From Methanobrevibacter arboriphilus JCM 13429 = DSM 1125 (GTDB lineage Archaea; Methanobacteriota; Methanobacteria; Methanobacteriales; Methanobacteriaceae): a DNA stretch of 64,000 nt. The stretch lies in contig NZ_JXMW01000001.1 in the NCBI RefSeq assembly GCF_002072215.1, positions 248,001 to 312,000 on the forward strand, in the 5' to 3' direction. The position numbers and the translations under genes are program-made. Positions within the stretch are counted from its first letter, which is position 1. Every line of letters starts with the position of its first letter. This document shows, piece after piece, positions 1 to 7,798 of this stretch. Below the pieces are notes generated by a model. That model did no database searches and had not been told where the DNA came from. It saw only the letters and a list, made by a program, of their open reading frames with translations.

Positions 1-273
1 AATAGTAGAATCAATAATATTCTTCTTCAATAAAGATTCATAATAATTATAAAGATAAGAAGTAATTTTCCTATCATCAATATCCCTAATACGAGGCACA
101 TTATTAACTAAGTATGGTTGTTCTTCTTCTTTAGCTTCAACAATAAGTTCAGATGGAGTTTTACCCGTAATCTCATACACTTCAGTTAAAGTCTTTATAT
201 AATGATGCTCCCTAGATTCAGATAAGTTCTTTCTAAGAAACATCTGCTTAAGTTTAATATCATTCGAAATCAT
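1..273 (-). CDS. Tyrosine recombinase/integrase, N-terminal part (cut by window edge)
   Basis: The first 91 residues of a tyrosine-type integrase, running off the left edge. The translation starts MISNDIKLKQMFLRKNL and is nearly identical to the two complete 385-aa integrases at 46449-47606 and 61076-62233. It covers only the N-terminal core-binding (SAM-like) region, so the catalytic R-H-R-Y set lies outside the window. The start at 273 is the same ATG used by both full copies, and the leader upstream (TATA-like sequence, no ribosome binding site) is conserved among all three, which suggests a leaderless transcript. It faces the att-like tRNA fragment at 2336-2379 with one divergent cargo gene between them. 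Function is inferred from the intact paralogues: site-specific integration at tRNA-Arg. Confidence 0.9.
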   Translation of the reverse strand, partial: MISNDIKLKQMFLRKNLSESREHHYIKTLTEVYEITGKTPSELIVEAKEEEQPYLVNNVPRIRDIDDRKITSYLYNYYESLLKKNIIDSTI

Positions 274-407
274 AATATTATATTCATTTTCATCATATAA
301 AAACTTACAAAAAGTCTTAAAATTCCTAAAAGTGAATAAAAAATTAGCAGATTAGAAATTTATATAAAATTAAAACCTTGAAAGAAATAATATAAAAATT
401 AGTTAAC

Positions 408-419
408 ATTTCGTTATAG
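408..419 (+). promoter_or_regulatory. Cargo-gene upstream motif ATTTCGTTATAG
   Basis: The 12-base string ATTTCGTTATAG lies 62 bases before the ATG of the nuclease gene at 482. The same string occurs at 62402-62413, 59 bases before the ATG of the OLD-type ATPase gene. Both sit in the interval next to an integrase, and the empty slot beside the integrase at 46449 lacks it. It is probably an activator or B-recognition-type promoter element retained when cargo is exchanged. The role is inferred. Confidence 0.45.
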
Positions 420-481
420 GTAAATATAAACAAATTAATATTATAATAAGCTAAATATTAACTATTAAAACTAAACATAAT

Positions 482-2203
482 ATGGGAGGTATTTCTATTT
501 ATGAAGTATATGATGATATAATGGAAAAATTAAAGGAAAGGGGATGTATAGAAATAACTCAGACAGAAAATGGAAAACTTATAGATGATTTTATTATAGA
601 AGAGGAGGTAAGCAAAAAATTTTTCACTTTTTTAGTTGAAAATAACCTTAATAGATATTTATTTGGACTTATATTGAGAACAAAATCAATGAATATTGAT
701 AATATTCCTTTTTTCTATAAATATTTAAACAAAGATACTCTTAAAAACAAAATAAAGGAAAGTTGTATTAAAAAAATAGAGTGTTTTAATTGTAATCATT
801 TACTTTTTAGAGAACATATCGATGATATTGGATTTGATGAAGAGGACATCACTTGTCCAAAATGTGGAGCTATCATTGAATTTAATTTCGATACTTTGAA
901 AGATGATTTTGATATAAATAGAAATGACCTTATAAAATTCCTAGAAAAATTAGAAAATATAGGGGTTTTCAAAAAAGATTTAAAATTTTATTGTAATAAA
1001 TGCAAAAATACTCAAGAATATTCTGAAAACAAAGATTTAATCTGCAAATGTGGACATCAACGAGAAATTAAATATTATTACTCATCTAATTATGAATTTT
1101 TAAACAATGAGGGACATTGGTTTGAATGGTATGTATATACTATTTGTGAAGATATTTACGAAAGTGTGGAACATAATATCCATATAAGACATGAAAAAGA
1201 TGGGAAAAAAGTTGAAAACGAGTTAGATGTTGTTTGTTTTGAAAACGAAACATTGATAGCTTTTGAGTGTAAAGATTATCTATCTAAAATTAAAACAGAT
1301 GATTTATCAAGTATTCCTCAATTTTCTCATCTAATAGATGATATATATGTTGTAAGTTCAACAACAAAGATTAAAAATAATGAAAGAGACATTATTAATG
1401 AACTTTCTAATAAAGAAATTAAATATATTGAAGGAACTATTTTAGAACAAAAATTTTTCAGTCCTAAGAATGTTATAAGTCTTATCAATGAAAAAGAGTA
1501 CATTAAAGCAACAAATATTTATACAAAACTTTCAAAAGAAAATAAAAAATCTTTGGTTGATACTATATTTTCTGAAATTAAAAATAATGAAAATATTGAC
1601 TTTTTTAATTCACTTATTTTAATAATTGAAAGAGAAAAACATATCAACTCCATTTTTAAAAATACAAGACCAAAATTGGACTCTGTGATACAATTTGCAA
1701 TTGATAATTTAAAAAATAATAAAAATGTAGGTGTTTCATATATATTCTTTGGTAACTTATTCAGGTATTATTCTAAGGAGTGCATAATAAAAGAAGAAAG
1801 GTTGAACATTTTAATCAATTGTGGTACTAATCATCTTAATCCACGTTCATTTAGTAACTATAATAATAGAAGACCATTCTTTAGACTTATTACAAATTTA
1901 TTTAAAGAAGAATTTAACACTGATTTATTAACCTATGAAACATCAAAAAAATTTTTGCTAAAATTAATTCCCATGTTAGATGTATATTATTCCACTAATT
2001 CAAGAGCAGATGTTTTAAATATTTTTAAGAAACTTTGGAATTGTGTCGATGAAAATATAGAAAATAACTTAATATCAAAAACTTTTTCTGTATATAATAA
2101 GAGCAATCTTGGAACAAAAAATGTTATTAACAATTTTCTTACAGATAGTGAAATCTCTTTTTCGGAAGAAAATAAAGAAAAAATTGAAGATTTTTTCAAT
2201 TGA
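482..2203 (+). CDS. Zinc-ribbon plus PD-(D/E)XK nuclease-like protein, likely defence cargo
   Basis: A 573-aa protein. Two treble-clef/zinc-ribbon-like Cys clusters are visible (C101-x2-C104 with C125-x2-C128, and C171-x2-C174 with C188-x-C190). They are followed by a restriction-endonuclease-type core: WFEW with E215, ELDV with D249 and the FECK motif with E262 and K264. The spacing is typical of Mrr/Card1-like PD-(D/E)XK nucleases. The remaining ~300 residues are helical and I do not recognise them. No partner methylase is adjacent. The gene lies alone between an integrase and its att-type tRNA fragment, the same slot that holds an OLD-type ATPase in another element, so an anti-phage nuclease role is inferred. 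The start is not certain: GGAGGT lies just inside the reading frame and no ribosome binding site precedes the ATG, so translation may be leaderless or start later. Confidence 0.7.
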   Translation: MGGISIYEVYDDIMEKLKERGCIEITQTENGKLIDDFIIEEEVSKKFFTFLVENNLNRYLFGLILRTKSMNIDNIPFFYKYLNKDTLKNKIKESCIKKIECFNCNHLLFREHIDDIGFDEEDITCPKCGAIIEFNFDTLKDDFDINRNDLIKFLEKLENIGVFKKDLKFYCNKCKNTQEYSENKDLICKCGHQREIKYYYSSNYEFLNNEGHWFEWYVYTICEDIYESVEHNIHIRHEKDGKKVENELDVVCFENETLIAFECKDYLSKIKTDDLSSIPQFSHLIDDIYVVSSTTKIKNNERDIINELSNKEIKYIEGTILEQKFFSPKNVISLINEKEYIKATNIYTKLSKENKKSLVDTIFSEIKNNENIDFFNSLILIIEREKHINSIFKNTRPKLDSVIQFAIDNLKNNKNVGVSYIFFGNLFRYYSKECIIKEERLNILINCGTNHLNPRSFSNYNNRRPFFRLITNLFKEEFNTDLLTYETSKKFLLKLIPMLDVYYSTNSRADVLNIFKKLWNCVDENIENNLISKTFSVYNKSNLGTKNVINNFLTDSEISFSEENKEKIEDFFN

Positions 2204-2335
2204 TATCTCATCATATGAAAATGAGCTTAAAATTTTATAAAAAATAGTTTGTTAAAACAGTGCATTTATCTTTAACAAGTTGTAGAAATTATTTGTATCC
2301 TAAAATAAGGTAAAAATAATTTAAAAGTCGTTAAA

Positions 2336-2379
2336 ATGTCCTAATCCGTAGATCGAGGGTTCAAATCCCTCCCGGCCCG
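2336..2379 (+). repeat. Displaced tRNA-Arg 3' fragment (att-like site)
   Basis: This holds the 3' half of a tRNA gene: anticodon loop with CCT, the 3' anticodon arm, T-arm GAGGG-TTCAAAT-CCCTC and acceptor end. No 5' half lies upstream. The same 44 bases recur at 47894-47937 at the equivalent position beside an integrase. This is the standard signature of the displaced attachment core left by tRNA-targeting integrases. It is not a functional tRNA. Confidence 0.8.
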
Positions 2380-2432
2380 TTAACCACATTTTATTTTAAA
2401 AAATACTAATTTTTACATAATATACAATATAA

Positions 2433-2507
2433 GGGCTTGTGGCCTAGTCTGGATAAGGCGAACGACTCCTAATCGTTAGATCGCGAGTTCAAATCTCGCC
2501 AAGTCCG
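2433..2507 (+). tRNA. tRNA-Arg (anticodon CCU)
   Basis: A 75-base cloverleaf. The acceptor stem GGGCTTG pairs with CAAGTCC, and the anticodon stem AACGA/TCGTT encloses loop CTCCTAA (anticodon CCT). The T-arm is GCGAG-TTCAAAT-CTCGC and the discriminator base is G. CCA is not encoded. It is nearly identical to the tRNA at 47991-48065, differing at two positions (D-loop and variable loop). It sits 53 bases after a fragment of a second tRNA-Arg. Confidence 0.95.
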
Positions 2508-2700
2508 TTAACTATAATTTAATAGGAAGAGATTAGATTAAACACTGAATAAAATACTAATTTTCAAAATACTTAAATTATTCTCATAAAAGCTATTAAT
2601 AAAAATACTAGTTTTAAAGTAGCTATTAATTTAAATTGAAGGAGTTATAAGTATAAGATATTGAGGTGAGAATTAAAAAATAGCTACTTGAAAAGTAAAT
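2508..2700 (+). repeat. tRNA-Arg downstream repeat R1, copy 1
   Basis: A roughly 190-base AT-rich segment following the tRNA. It carries landmarks TTAACTATAATTTAATAGGA, then TACTAATTTTCAAAATACTT, and ends with AAAAATAGCTACTTGAAAAG. Related copies occur at 13485-13640, 20092-20245, 26780-26885, 35982-36150 and 48066-48270, most of them beside tRNA-Arg or its fragments. No open reading frame is conserved in it. Confidence 0.75.
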
Positions 2701-2780
2701 TAAAGTATATTAAATTAAAATAATAAAAAAGAGAAAAAAAAGATAAAAATAAATAAATTTATCCTAAAAAGTTTAAATTT

Positions 2781-3047
2781 TTATTTTTTTCTGTATATTA
2801 TTCCTAAGCTAGCTAAAATCACTAAAACAATGGTAATTATTGGTATTCCAGTTGGCTTCATCGCTGCTTTCACTGAATTATCACTAGTAGTAGTATTAGT
2901 GTTTTTATGTGAGTTTGTATTAATTGGTTTTGGAGTAGGTGGTTTTGGTGGTATAGGTTCTATAATTAGAGTTACAGTTCCAGTTGTATTGCTTGGTAGA
3001 TATTCGTCATCACCTTCAAATGAAACATTAAAATCTAATATAATATT
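2781..3047 (-). pseudogene. C-terminal remnant of a surface adhesin-like protein
   Basis: Reading the minus strand gives about 88 residues: a short beta-strand stretch (FNVSFEGDDEYLPSNTTG), a Pro-rich spacer (PIPPKPPTPKP), a Thr/Asn-rich stretch and a final hydrophobic helix ending in IIYRKK before the stop. This is the usual C-terminal membrane anchor of Methanobacteriales adhesin-like proteins. An in-frame TAG at 3048-3050 ends the frame upstream and no N-terminal domain follows, so this is a truncated relic. The plus-strand frame over the same bases is a shadow. Confidence 0.75.
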
Positions 3048-3306
3048 CTAAATACTGTTATTTATATTTATCGATTTAAAATACCCTAAAAAATAAAACA
3101 AAACTCATAAAAAATGTACTTTTAAAAACAAAAAACAAAAAAATATAAAAACAACGAAAATAAGCTAAATCCAACCTCAAAAAATAAGAAAAAATCTAGC
3201 ACCCTAAATATATAATTAATGAAATAAATTATAAAAAATGAAAAGTGATTAGATTTTAAATTATAGCCAATGAAAAAAAGAAAAAATTATAATATTATTT
3301 ATCAAG
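3048..3306. other. Intergenic stretch, nothing recognised
   Basis: AT-rich sequence with A-runs between the adhesin relic and the following minus-strand gene. I see no gene, tRNA or clear repeat here. Confidence 0.5.
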
Positions 3307-4023
3307 CTAATTTATTTTTATAACTGAAATAAAATCATCACTGAATGCCTTAATAGATATCATATCATATAAACGAAGTTGAGAATAGTAATTTTTATTG
3401 TCAATTTCTAAATTAATGAGTTTATTATCTTCAAGAACTTCAAATATGCCTTCATCGAAATCAATACAAATAATATAATTTTCTGCTTCTTTTAAAAAGC
3501 AAAGATTATTACTATTAAAACTATCTGAATTATTTTTATATATCTCATTTTTGAGTAACATAGCCTTAATTTTTTTATCTGCTATTACTTTATCCCCCAC
3601 AAAAGCATTTATAAGAGAATCTATTATTTCTTCATCGTTATCTTCTTTTATACTTTTTATTAGATTATTTTCTTCGGCATATTTGATTAAATAATTAATA
3701 ATATAATTAGTTTCTCTAATCATCAAATTATGTAATTCTTCAGTCAGTTTTTGTTTAAAATTTTGTTTTATTTTAAATTTAAGACCTTCACGTCTAGGTT
3801 TACCTACAGTAAGTGTTTCATTCATTTTTTCAATAGTGATATAAGAAGGACCTTCTGCCATTTTTTCATGCATTTTGAAAGGAATTATTTTTCTAATGCA
3901 ATATTTTTGATTTAAATATTCTATTAGCTCTTTAGAGATTTCAGATTCTAATTCTTCGCTGAAATTAGTTTCATTTTTCATTATTTTTGATGTGATATTT
4001 TCCAATATATCTTCATTTACCAT
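3307..4023 (-). CDS. Element-associated small protein, family F (copy 1)
   Basis: A 238-aa soluble, Glu/Lys/Asn-rich, largely helical protein with no recognised catalytic motif. It is homologous to the proteins at 42409-43095 and 59853-60485. The N-terminal pattern ILENITSKIM ... NFSEELESEIS recurs in all three, and the CFLKEAENYIICIDF stretch near the C-terminus recurs in the 42409 protein. The ATG at 4023 is preceded by GGAGA six bases upstream, which supports this start and shows the family begins at the short ATG. The two homologues lie beside a Cys-cluster helicase and an integrase, but this copy has no helicase nearby, so it may be a remnant of a partly lost element. Function unknown; a replication or partition accessory role is only a guess. 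Confidence 0.75.
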   Translation of the reverse strand: MVNEDILENITSKIMKNETNFSEELESEISKELIEYLNQKYCIRKIIPFKMHEKMAEGPSYITIEKMNETLTVGKPRREGLKFKIKQNFKQKLTEELHNLMIRETNYIINYLIKYAEENNLIKSIKEDNDEEIIDSLINAFVGDKVIADKKIKAMLLKNEIYKNNSDSFNSNNLCFLKEAENYIICIDFDEGIFEVLEDNKLINLEIDNKNYYSQLRLYDMISIKAFSDDFISVIKIN

Positions 4024-4189
4024 ATATAAATCTCCTAATAAATCACATAGGTAACTATTAAATGATAATAAATTTTTTAAACATTCAAATATTTTTTTTT
4101 AACAATTTTCCTTTTTTTATGTTAATCAATGATGCCATTCTTTACTCAAATTATCTATTTAAGGATGAAAATAATTTTTTAGCCTTAAA

Positions 4190-4250
4190 TCAAATATTTT
4201 CTAAAACTTCTTTTCCAAGTTCTGTTATTTTACTTAGCAAAATTTTTTTC
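4190..4250 (-). pseudogene. Remnant of wHTH regulator 3' end
   Basis: The run CTAAAACTTCTTTTCCAAGT and the bases after it match the 3' end of the wHTH gene at 53244-53501 on the same strand (residues GKEVLE). No start or complete frame survives. It is one of several scars of this gene in the window. Confidence 0.5.
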
Positions 4251-4309
4251 GAAAGATTTTCTTTAATTGTAATTATGCAATTTAATATCGTTATAAAATT
4301 CCAATTAAA

Positions 4310-4756
4310 TTATTTTACATTATCTTTAATAATAATTCCCTCTTTAGATGCTTCAATTTCAGTTAAAGGACCTTGATATTCAAATTCACCATCATCACTT
4401 TTAATTTTCACTTTCACTGTACTGTTTTTGTCAGATGGAAAAGCTTTAATTATGAGAGCAACTATAACAGGAATAGCTATTTCTTTTATAAATATCAATC
4501 CCAAATCTATAATTTGCTGCTCAGAAAATCCCATTTTAACTCTTTTATCTTCATTCATTGTCCAAGAATTTACATCACCTAGTTTGTTGATACCAGCATT
4601 CAAAAAATCAATACACCAAGTATATTCATCTTCAGATGTGTCAGGTACGAATATAATATCTGCATTGTCAAAATTTTCCTTTGATTTTTCAGTTAAATCA
4701 AAATCTTTAATATATTCCTCAAGATCATTTATATTTTTTATTTCCTCAGATTTCAT
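4310..4756 (-). CDS. Small protein with one membrane segment and a beta-rich tail, EACC1-like
   Basis: A 148-aa protein. Residues ~1-80 are acidic and soluble. A hydrophobic helix (LGLIFIKEIAIPVIVALIIKAF, about residues 86-107) follows, and then a short beta-type tail (STVKVKIKSDDGEFEYQG). This architecture resembles effector-associated constant component proteins found in bacterial conflict systems, but the match is by eye only. GGGAG lies seven bases before the ATG and supports the start. It lies 256 bases upstream of another small membrane-protein gene on the same strand. Function unknown. Confidence 0.6.
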   Translation of the reverse strand: MKSEEIKNINDLEEYIKDFDLTEKSKENFDNADIIFVPDTSEDEYTWCIDFLNAGINKLGDVNSWTMNEDKRVKMGFSEQQIIDLGLIFIKEIAIPVIVALIIKAFPSDKNSTVKVKIKSDDGEFEYQGPLTEIEASKEGIIIKDNVK

Positions 4757-4845
4757 TCAATAACTCCCTATAATTTTTTATTTAATTTTAGATATAATAT
4801 AGTAAATTAATACATATTATACAATAAGCAATCATTTAATCAATA

Positions 4846-4990
4846 TATTTTAAAACTTCTTTTCCTTTTCTATTAATTGATTTATAGTAATTGTTATTTA
4901 TGTTATACTTTTAACTATCTCATGAAAACTAATATTATTGAATATATTTTAAAACTTCTTTTCCTTTCTCTGTCAATTATAAATTTTTTG
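4846..4990 (-). pseudogene. Two tandem remnants of wHTH regulator 3' ends
   Basis: The string TATTTTAAAACTTCTTTTCC occurs twice, about 90 bases apart, each followed by a decayed stretch resembling the wHTH coding sequence read on the minus strand. Neither has an open frame of useful length. Confidence 0.45.
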
Positions 4991-5012
4991 TTTAAATTTT
5001 ATTTATTAAGAA

Positions 5013-5714
5013 TTATAAAAAGAAATATGAAACTAATGCTACTATAACTCCTCCAATAAAAGTTCCAACAATGAGAAGTATTAGTTCACCCATATGTTGT
5101 TTAATCTTAGAATACCATGAATTTTTTTCATTATATTTCAATAAATAAATTTTACTTTTGTTGAATTTCCCTGGAAAAGAAAATATGAAAAATATACCCA
5201 ATAAAAAAACTAACAAGAATACAACACCCAATAATAAAATATCAAAATTATTAATAAGATCTATTCCAAATCTTAAAATCGGGTAAAATAATAATGTCCC
5301 AAAAATGAATATAAAATAAGTAGATTGGAACATATTTCTAAATTTTTTTACTCTTAAACTTAATATTTCATCTAATTTTGCCATAATCCCTCTTATCATC
5401 TCATTATTGGAATAAAAAGTAGAAATTTTTGAATTATAAGTGTCTATATTTATATTTAAAGAAGCATAATCATTATTATTTAATAAATATTTTGCATCTA
5501 AATCTAAATCATATACTACTTCAATACCCTCTTTTTTAATTTCTTTTAGTGCTATATTAATATCATCTTCATTAGTTATTTCATAATCCTCAAATTTTAA
5601 TTTATATTCTTTAAAATTTTTGTTTATTATTTCAATAATATTTACTAAATCTTCATAATATAAATATATACAACCATACTCAATTTTATAATATTTATCT
5701 TTAATTTTTTTCAA
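5013..5714 (-). CDS. Membrane protein with three predicted helices
   Basis: A 233-aa protein with a TTG start preceded by GAGGGG. The first ~130 residues are soluble and acidic. Two hydrophobic segments follow (YFIFIFGTLLFYPILRF and ILLLGVVFLLVFLLGIFFIF), then a basic loop and a final C-terminal helix (LILLIVGTFIGGVIVALV). The topology suggests a cytoplasmic sensor or effector domain anchored by a three-helix hairpin. I do not recognise the family. It is grouped with the single-helix protein at 4310-4756 on the same strand, and the two may form a membrane pair. Confidence 0.65.
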   Translation of the reverse strand: MKKIKDKYYKIEYGCIYLYYEDLVNIIEIINKNFKEYKLKFEDYEITNEDDINIALKEIKKEGIEVVYDLDLDAKYLLNNNDYASLNINIDTYNSKISTFYSNNEMIRGIMAKLDEILSLRVKKFRNMFQSTYFIFIFGTLLFYPILRFGIDLINNFDILLLGVVFLLVFLLGIFFIFSFPGKFNKSKIYLLKYNEKNSWYSKIKQHMGELILLIVGTFIGGVIVALVSYFFL

Positions 5715-5804
5715 TAAATCCCCTCAATTATAATTAATTTTTTAAAGGTTCTTTTATTTTTTTATCTATTAATTCAATAAATTCCTTGTTAAATTCATTA
5801 TTAA

Positions 5805-6180
5805 ATATTAATTCTATACAATTATCAGTATTTTTTATTATTATAATTTTCTATATTAATCATACAACAATAAAGCTAAAATGAATAATCTATTAAAAAA
5901 ATTAAAGAAGCAATGAATCAAAGAAGAACTATAATAACAATTTAACATGATAAAATAAAACAAGAAATAGATAATACTATCAGTTTAATAAACCATTACT
6001 TTAAAAATCTTAATAGCATATAAAGTTCTAGTCGTTTTACTAGTTTAAATATAGATAACTTAGGAGAATTATAAGAATTTAGTAATTTATATTAATATTT
6101 TAAATGCTATTTTTTTATTTAAATGTGTTTTAAAACTTCTTTTCCAATTTTGTTATTTTATAATTAATTTGCTGTTATAT
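5805..6180 (-). repeat. Intergenic repeat R2, copy a
   Basis: An approximately 370-base repeat with landmarks TATACAATTATCAGTATTTT, TTTTCTATATTAATCATACA, CTTAATAGCATATAAAGTTC and a final AAAACTTCTTTTCC wHTH scar. Close copies lie at 36940-37310 and 39900-40275, with shorter ones at 24915-25085 and 53035-53120. Copies commonly abut the 3' end of a wHTH gene or its remnant. Part of the core reads on the minus strand as KIIIIKNTDNCIELI, so it may derive from an old coding sequence. Confidence 0.7.
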
Positions 6181-6186
6181 ATTCTT

Positions 6187-6456
6187 CTATTTATTGAAAT
6201 AATTAACTATTTCTTTCCCTTTTTCGCTAATTTCATATAATTTTTGCCTTTTATTTGAAGGGTTAGGATTATTAAGTAATCCTTTTTCAGTTAGTTCTCT
6301 TAATAATGCTCCCATATGATTAACCCTAATTCCAACCTCATCAGTTATATCCGAAGCAAAAACTAATTTTTCTTGTTTATCTAATATTTCTAAAACTTTC
6401 AACCGATTTTTTCCTGATTTTACATAAGCAATCAAGTTTGCCATTTCTTCATCCAT
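6187..6456 (-). CDS. Winged-helix (MarR/ArsR-like) regulator of cassette copy 1
   Basis: An 89-aa winged helix-turn-helix protein. Helices lead to a recognition helix around HMGALLRELTEKGLL, then a wing with basic NKRQKLYEIS and the terminal helix GKEIVNYF. This is the standard length for archaeal single-domain wHTH repressors. It is divergent to the EF-hand gene at 6610 across a 153-base promoter region, and the same arrangement recurs at 40328-40600 and 53244-53501 with divergent protein sequences. It probably autoregulates and controls the membrane-protein operon opposite. No ribosome binding site precedes the ATG, which fits a leaderless mRNA. Confidence 0.85.
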   Translation of the reverse strand: MDEEMANLIAYVKSGKNRLKVLEILDKQEKLVFASDITDEVGIRVNHMGALLRELTEKGLLNNPNPSNKRQKLYEISEKGKEIVNYFNK

Positions 6457-6548
6457 AATAGTAATTAAATAAAATAATCTTATAGAATTTTAGACATAAT
6501 TTATACTAATTAAGACAATTTACATACAAATTTATAAATACTATTAAA

Positions 6549-6602
6549 AATAATTTATAATTATATTTTACAAAAAAGTTTATAAAAAATTTATATGAGG
6601 TA
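6549..6602 (+). promoter_or_regulatory. Conserved cassette promoter, copy 1
   Basis: Bases AATAATTTATAATTATATTT through AAAAAAGTTTATAAAA to the GAGGT ribosome binding site are repeated almost without change before the EF-hand genes at 40749 and 53645. They contain TATA-box-like TTTATAAA and TTTATAAT elements. The flanking sequence and the divergent regulators differ more than this block, so it is under selection or recently copied. Confidence 0.6.
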
Positions 6603-6609
6603 AAATTTT

Positions 6610-6942
6610 ATGGAGAAAAATAAAAAAATTATTATAGGAGTTATAATAGCTGTTGTTGCGGTTTTAGCAATTGGTATAGTTATTATTAATTATATTACTG
6701 AATTAAACAATGAGGCTGAAATGGAGGCATTGAATAATGATCCTGAAGCTAAAACTCAATTATTTTTAGCGCAAAGTGATGTTAATAATGATAATTTAAT
6801 AGATCGTTCCGAATTAATAACTTATTTCAATTCTAGTAGTGACCCTGAAAGTATAGCAGATAAATTCTTATCATATGATTCAAACAATGATGATGCATTA
6901 AATAAAAATGAATTATTCAATTATATGTCCAATACTACATAA
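6610..6942 (+). CDS. Membrane-anchored EF-hand protein, cassette copy 1
   Basis: A 110-aa protein. Residues 1-6 are basic and residues 7-28 form a membrane anchor (IIIGVIIAVVAVLAIGIVII). The exported domain holds two canonical 12-residue EF-hand loops, DVNNDNLIDRSE (57-68) and DSNNDDALNKNE (90-101), so it is expected to bind calcium outside the cell, in a dockerin-like arrangement. GAGGT lies eight bases before the ATG. It heads an operon of small membrane-anchored proteins and is divergent from the wHTH regulator. Near-identical proteins are encoded at 40749-41081 and 53645-53974, which makes it the most conserved member of the cassette. Role unknown; a calcium-dependent structural or sensing part at the cell surface is inferred. 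Confidence 0.85.
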   Translation: MEKNKKIIIGVIIAVVAVLAIGIVIINYITELNNEAEMEALNNDPEAKTQLFLAQSDVNNDNLIDRSELITYFNSSSDPESIADKFLSYDSNNDDALNKNELFNYMSNTT

Positions 6943-6983
6943 AAAAAGGTTTTAAAAAATTAAGAAAAAAGAGGTACAAATTT

Positions 6984-7298
6984 ATGAAGAAAAATAAAAA
7001 AATTATTTTAGGAGTTATAATAATAGTTGTTGCTGTTGTTGGTGTTGGTGTGTTAATTAGTGCTTTGAGTGCTCCAGATAGTATTGAAATGGATGGTCAA
7101 ACTTGGCAAGTTGGAGATGTGGTTCATACTGAAAAAGGTGATGAGGGTTCCCAAGGTATGGTTATTGTTAGTATAAATAATGAGGATAATTCTTTTTTAA
7201 GTGAAAGTCCAGATGGTAAATATAAAGCTAAATGGGATACAACAACAGGACTATGTCAATGGCTTGTTAAAAATGGAGAAATTAACCCATACGCATGA
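6984..7298 (+). CDS. Small membrane-anchored beta-domain protein, cassette copy 1
   Basis: A 104-aa protein that begins with the shared anchor MKKNKKIILGVII, a membrane helix, and then a ~70-residue exported domain rich in beta-strand pattern (TWQVGDVV, GMVIVSINNED, SPDGKYKAKWDTTTG). GAGGT sits eight bases before the ATG. It is closely related to the protein at 54017-54331. The protein at 41124-41486 shares only the anchor. The 3' end overlaps the following gene. Function unknown. Confidence 0.8.
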   Translation: MKKNKKIILGVIIIVVAVVGVGVLISALSAPDSIEMDGQTWQVGDVVHTEKGDEGSQGMVIVSINNEDNSFLSESPDGKYKAKWDTTTGLCQWLVKNGEINPYA

Positions 7299-7776
7299 GT
7301 TGAAAAAATTGAAAAAAATATACATACCACTAATAGCTATTTTACTAATAGTAGGACTAATTGGCGGTATTATAATAGGAAATATACTCTTCCACCCACA
7401 AAATACTAATAATAATATTAATGAAATAAGCAACAATAATAATACTATTAAAAATATTAGTTCCAATCCCACATGGCACAAAATAGGAACATATAACGGT
7501 ATTAGTGATGATAGCATACAAATCAACACTAAAGGAAGTAAAATAAAAATTGTTTCAACTGCTATGCCTATTAAAAACTATGCTGATAATTCTCTAACAA
7601 CCATACTCAATCAAGGAAGTAGAACCGTTGATATGTCGCAAATGTCATGGAATAGTAAAAGTGCAGTAGCAACAAAAACAAAAACTATAGAAGTTTCAAA
7701 TTCAGGTAACTTTGAAATTGAAGTTTCAACTTATGAACTAGAATGGTGGAATATAGAAGTATACGAATACTATTAA
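7273..7776 (+). CDS. Membrane-anchored extracellular beta-sandwich protein, cassette copy 1
   Basis: About 167 aa. A basic N-terminus (LKKLKK) precedes a membrane helix (YIPLIAILLIVGLIGGIIIG), an Asn-rich spacer, and a ~100-residue exported domain with Trp and beta-strand pattern (WHKIGTYNGISDDSIQI ... LEWWNIEVYEYY). That domain resembles small archaeal lipoprotein-type beta-sandwiches. The paralogue at 54309-54809 is almost identical. The start is uncertain: ATG at 7273 overlaps the preceding gene, but downstream TTG codons at 7300 and 7309 are also possible, and coupled translation through the overlap is likely. Function unknown. Confidence 0.8.
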   Translation: MEKLTHTHELKKLKKIYIPLIAILLIVGLIGGIIIGNILFHPQNTNNNINEISNNNNTIKNISSNPTWHKIGTYNGISDDSIQINTKGSKIKIVSTAMPIKNYADNSLTTILNQGSRTVDMSQMSWNSKSAVATKTKTIEVSNSGNFEIEVSTYELEWWNIEVYEYY

Positions 7777-7798
7777 AAAAAAAGGAGGTTGAAAATTT

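Noticed and set aside
2830-3051. Plus-strand frame of 73 codons
   Set aside because: It is the shadow of the adhesin C-terminal relic on the minus strand, which has the recognisable Pro-rich spacer and membrane anchor.
4062-4376. Plus-strand frame of 104 codons
   Set aside because: No ribosome binding site, low-complexity hydrophobic composition, and it overlaps a wHTH scar and the real minus-strand gene at 4310.
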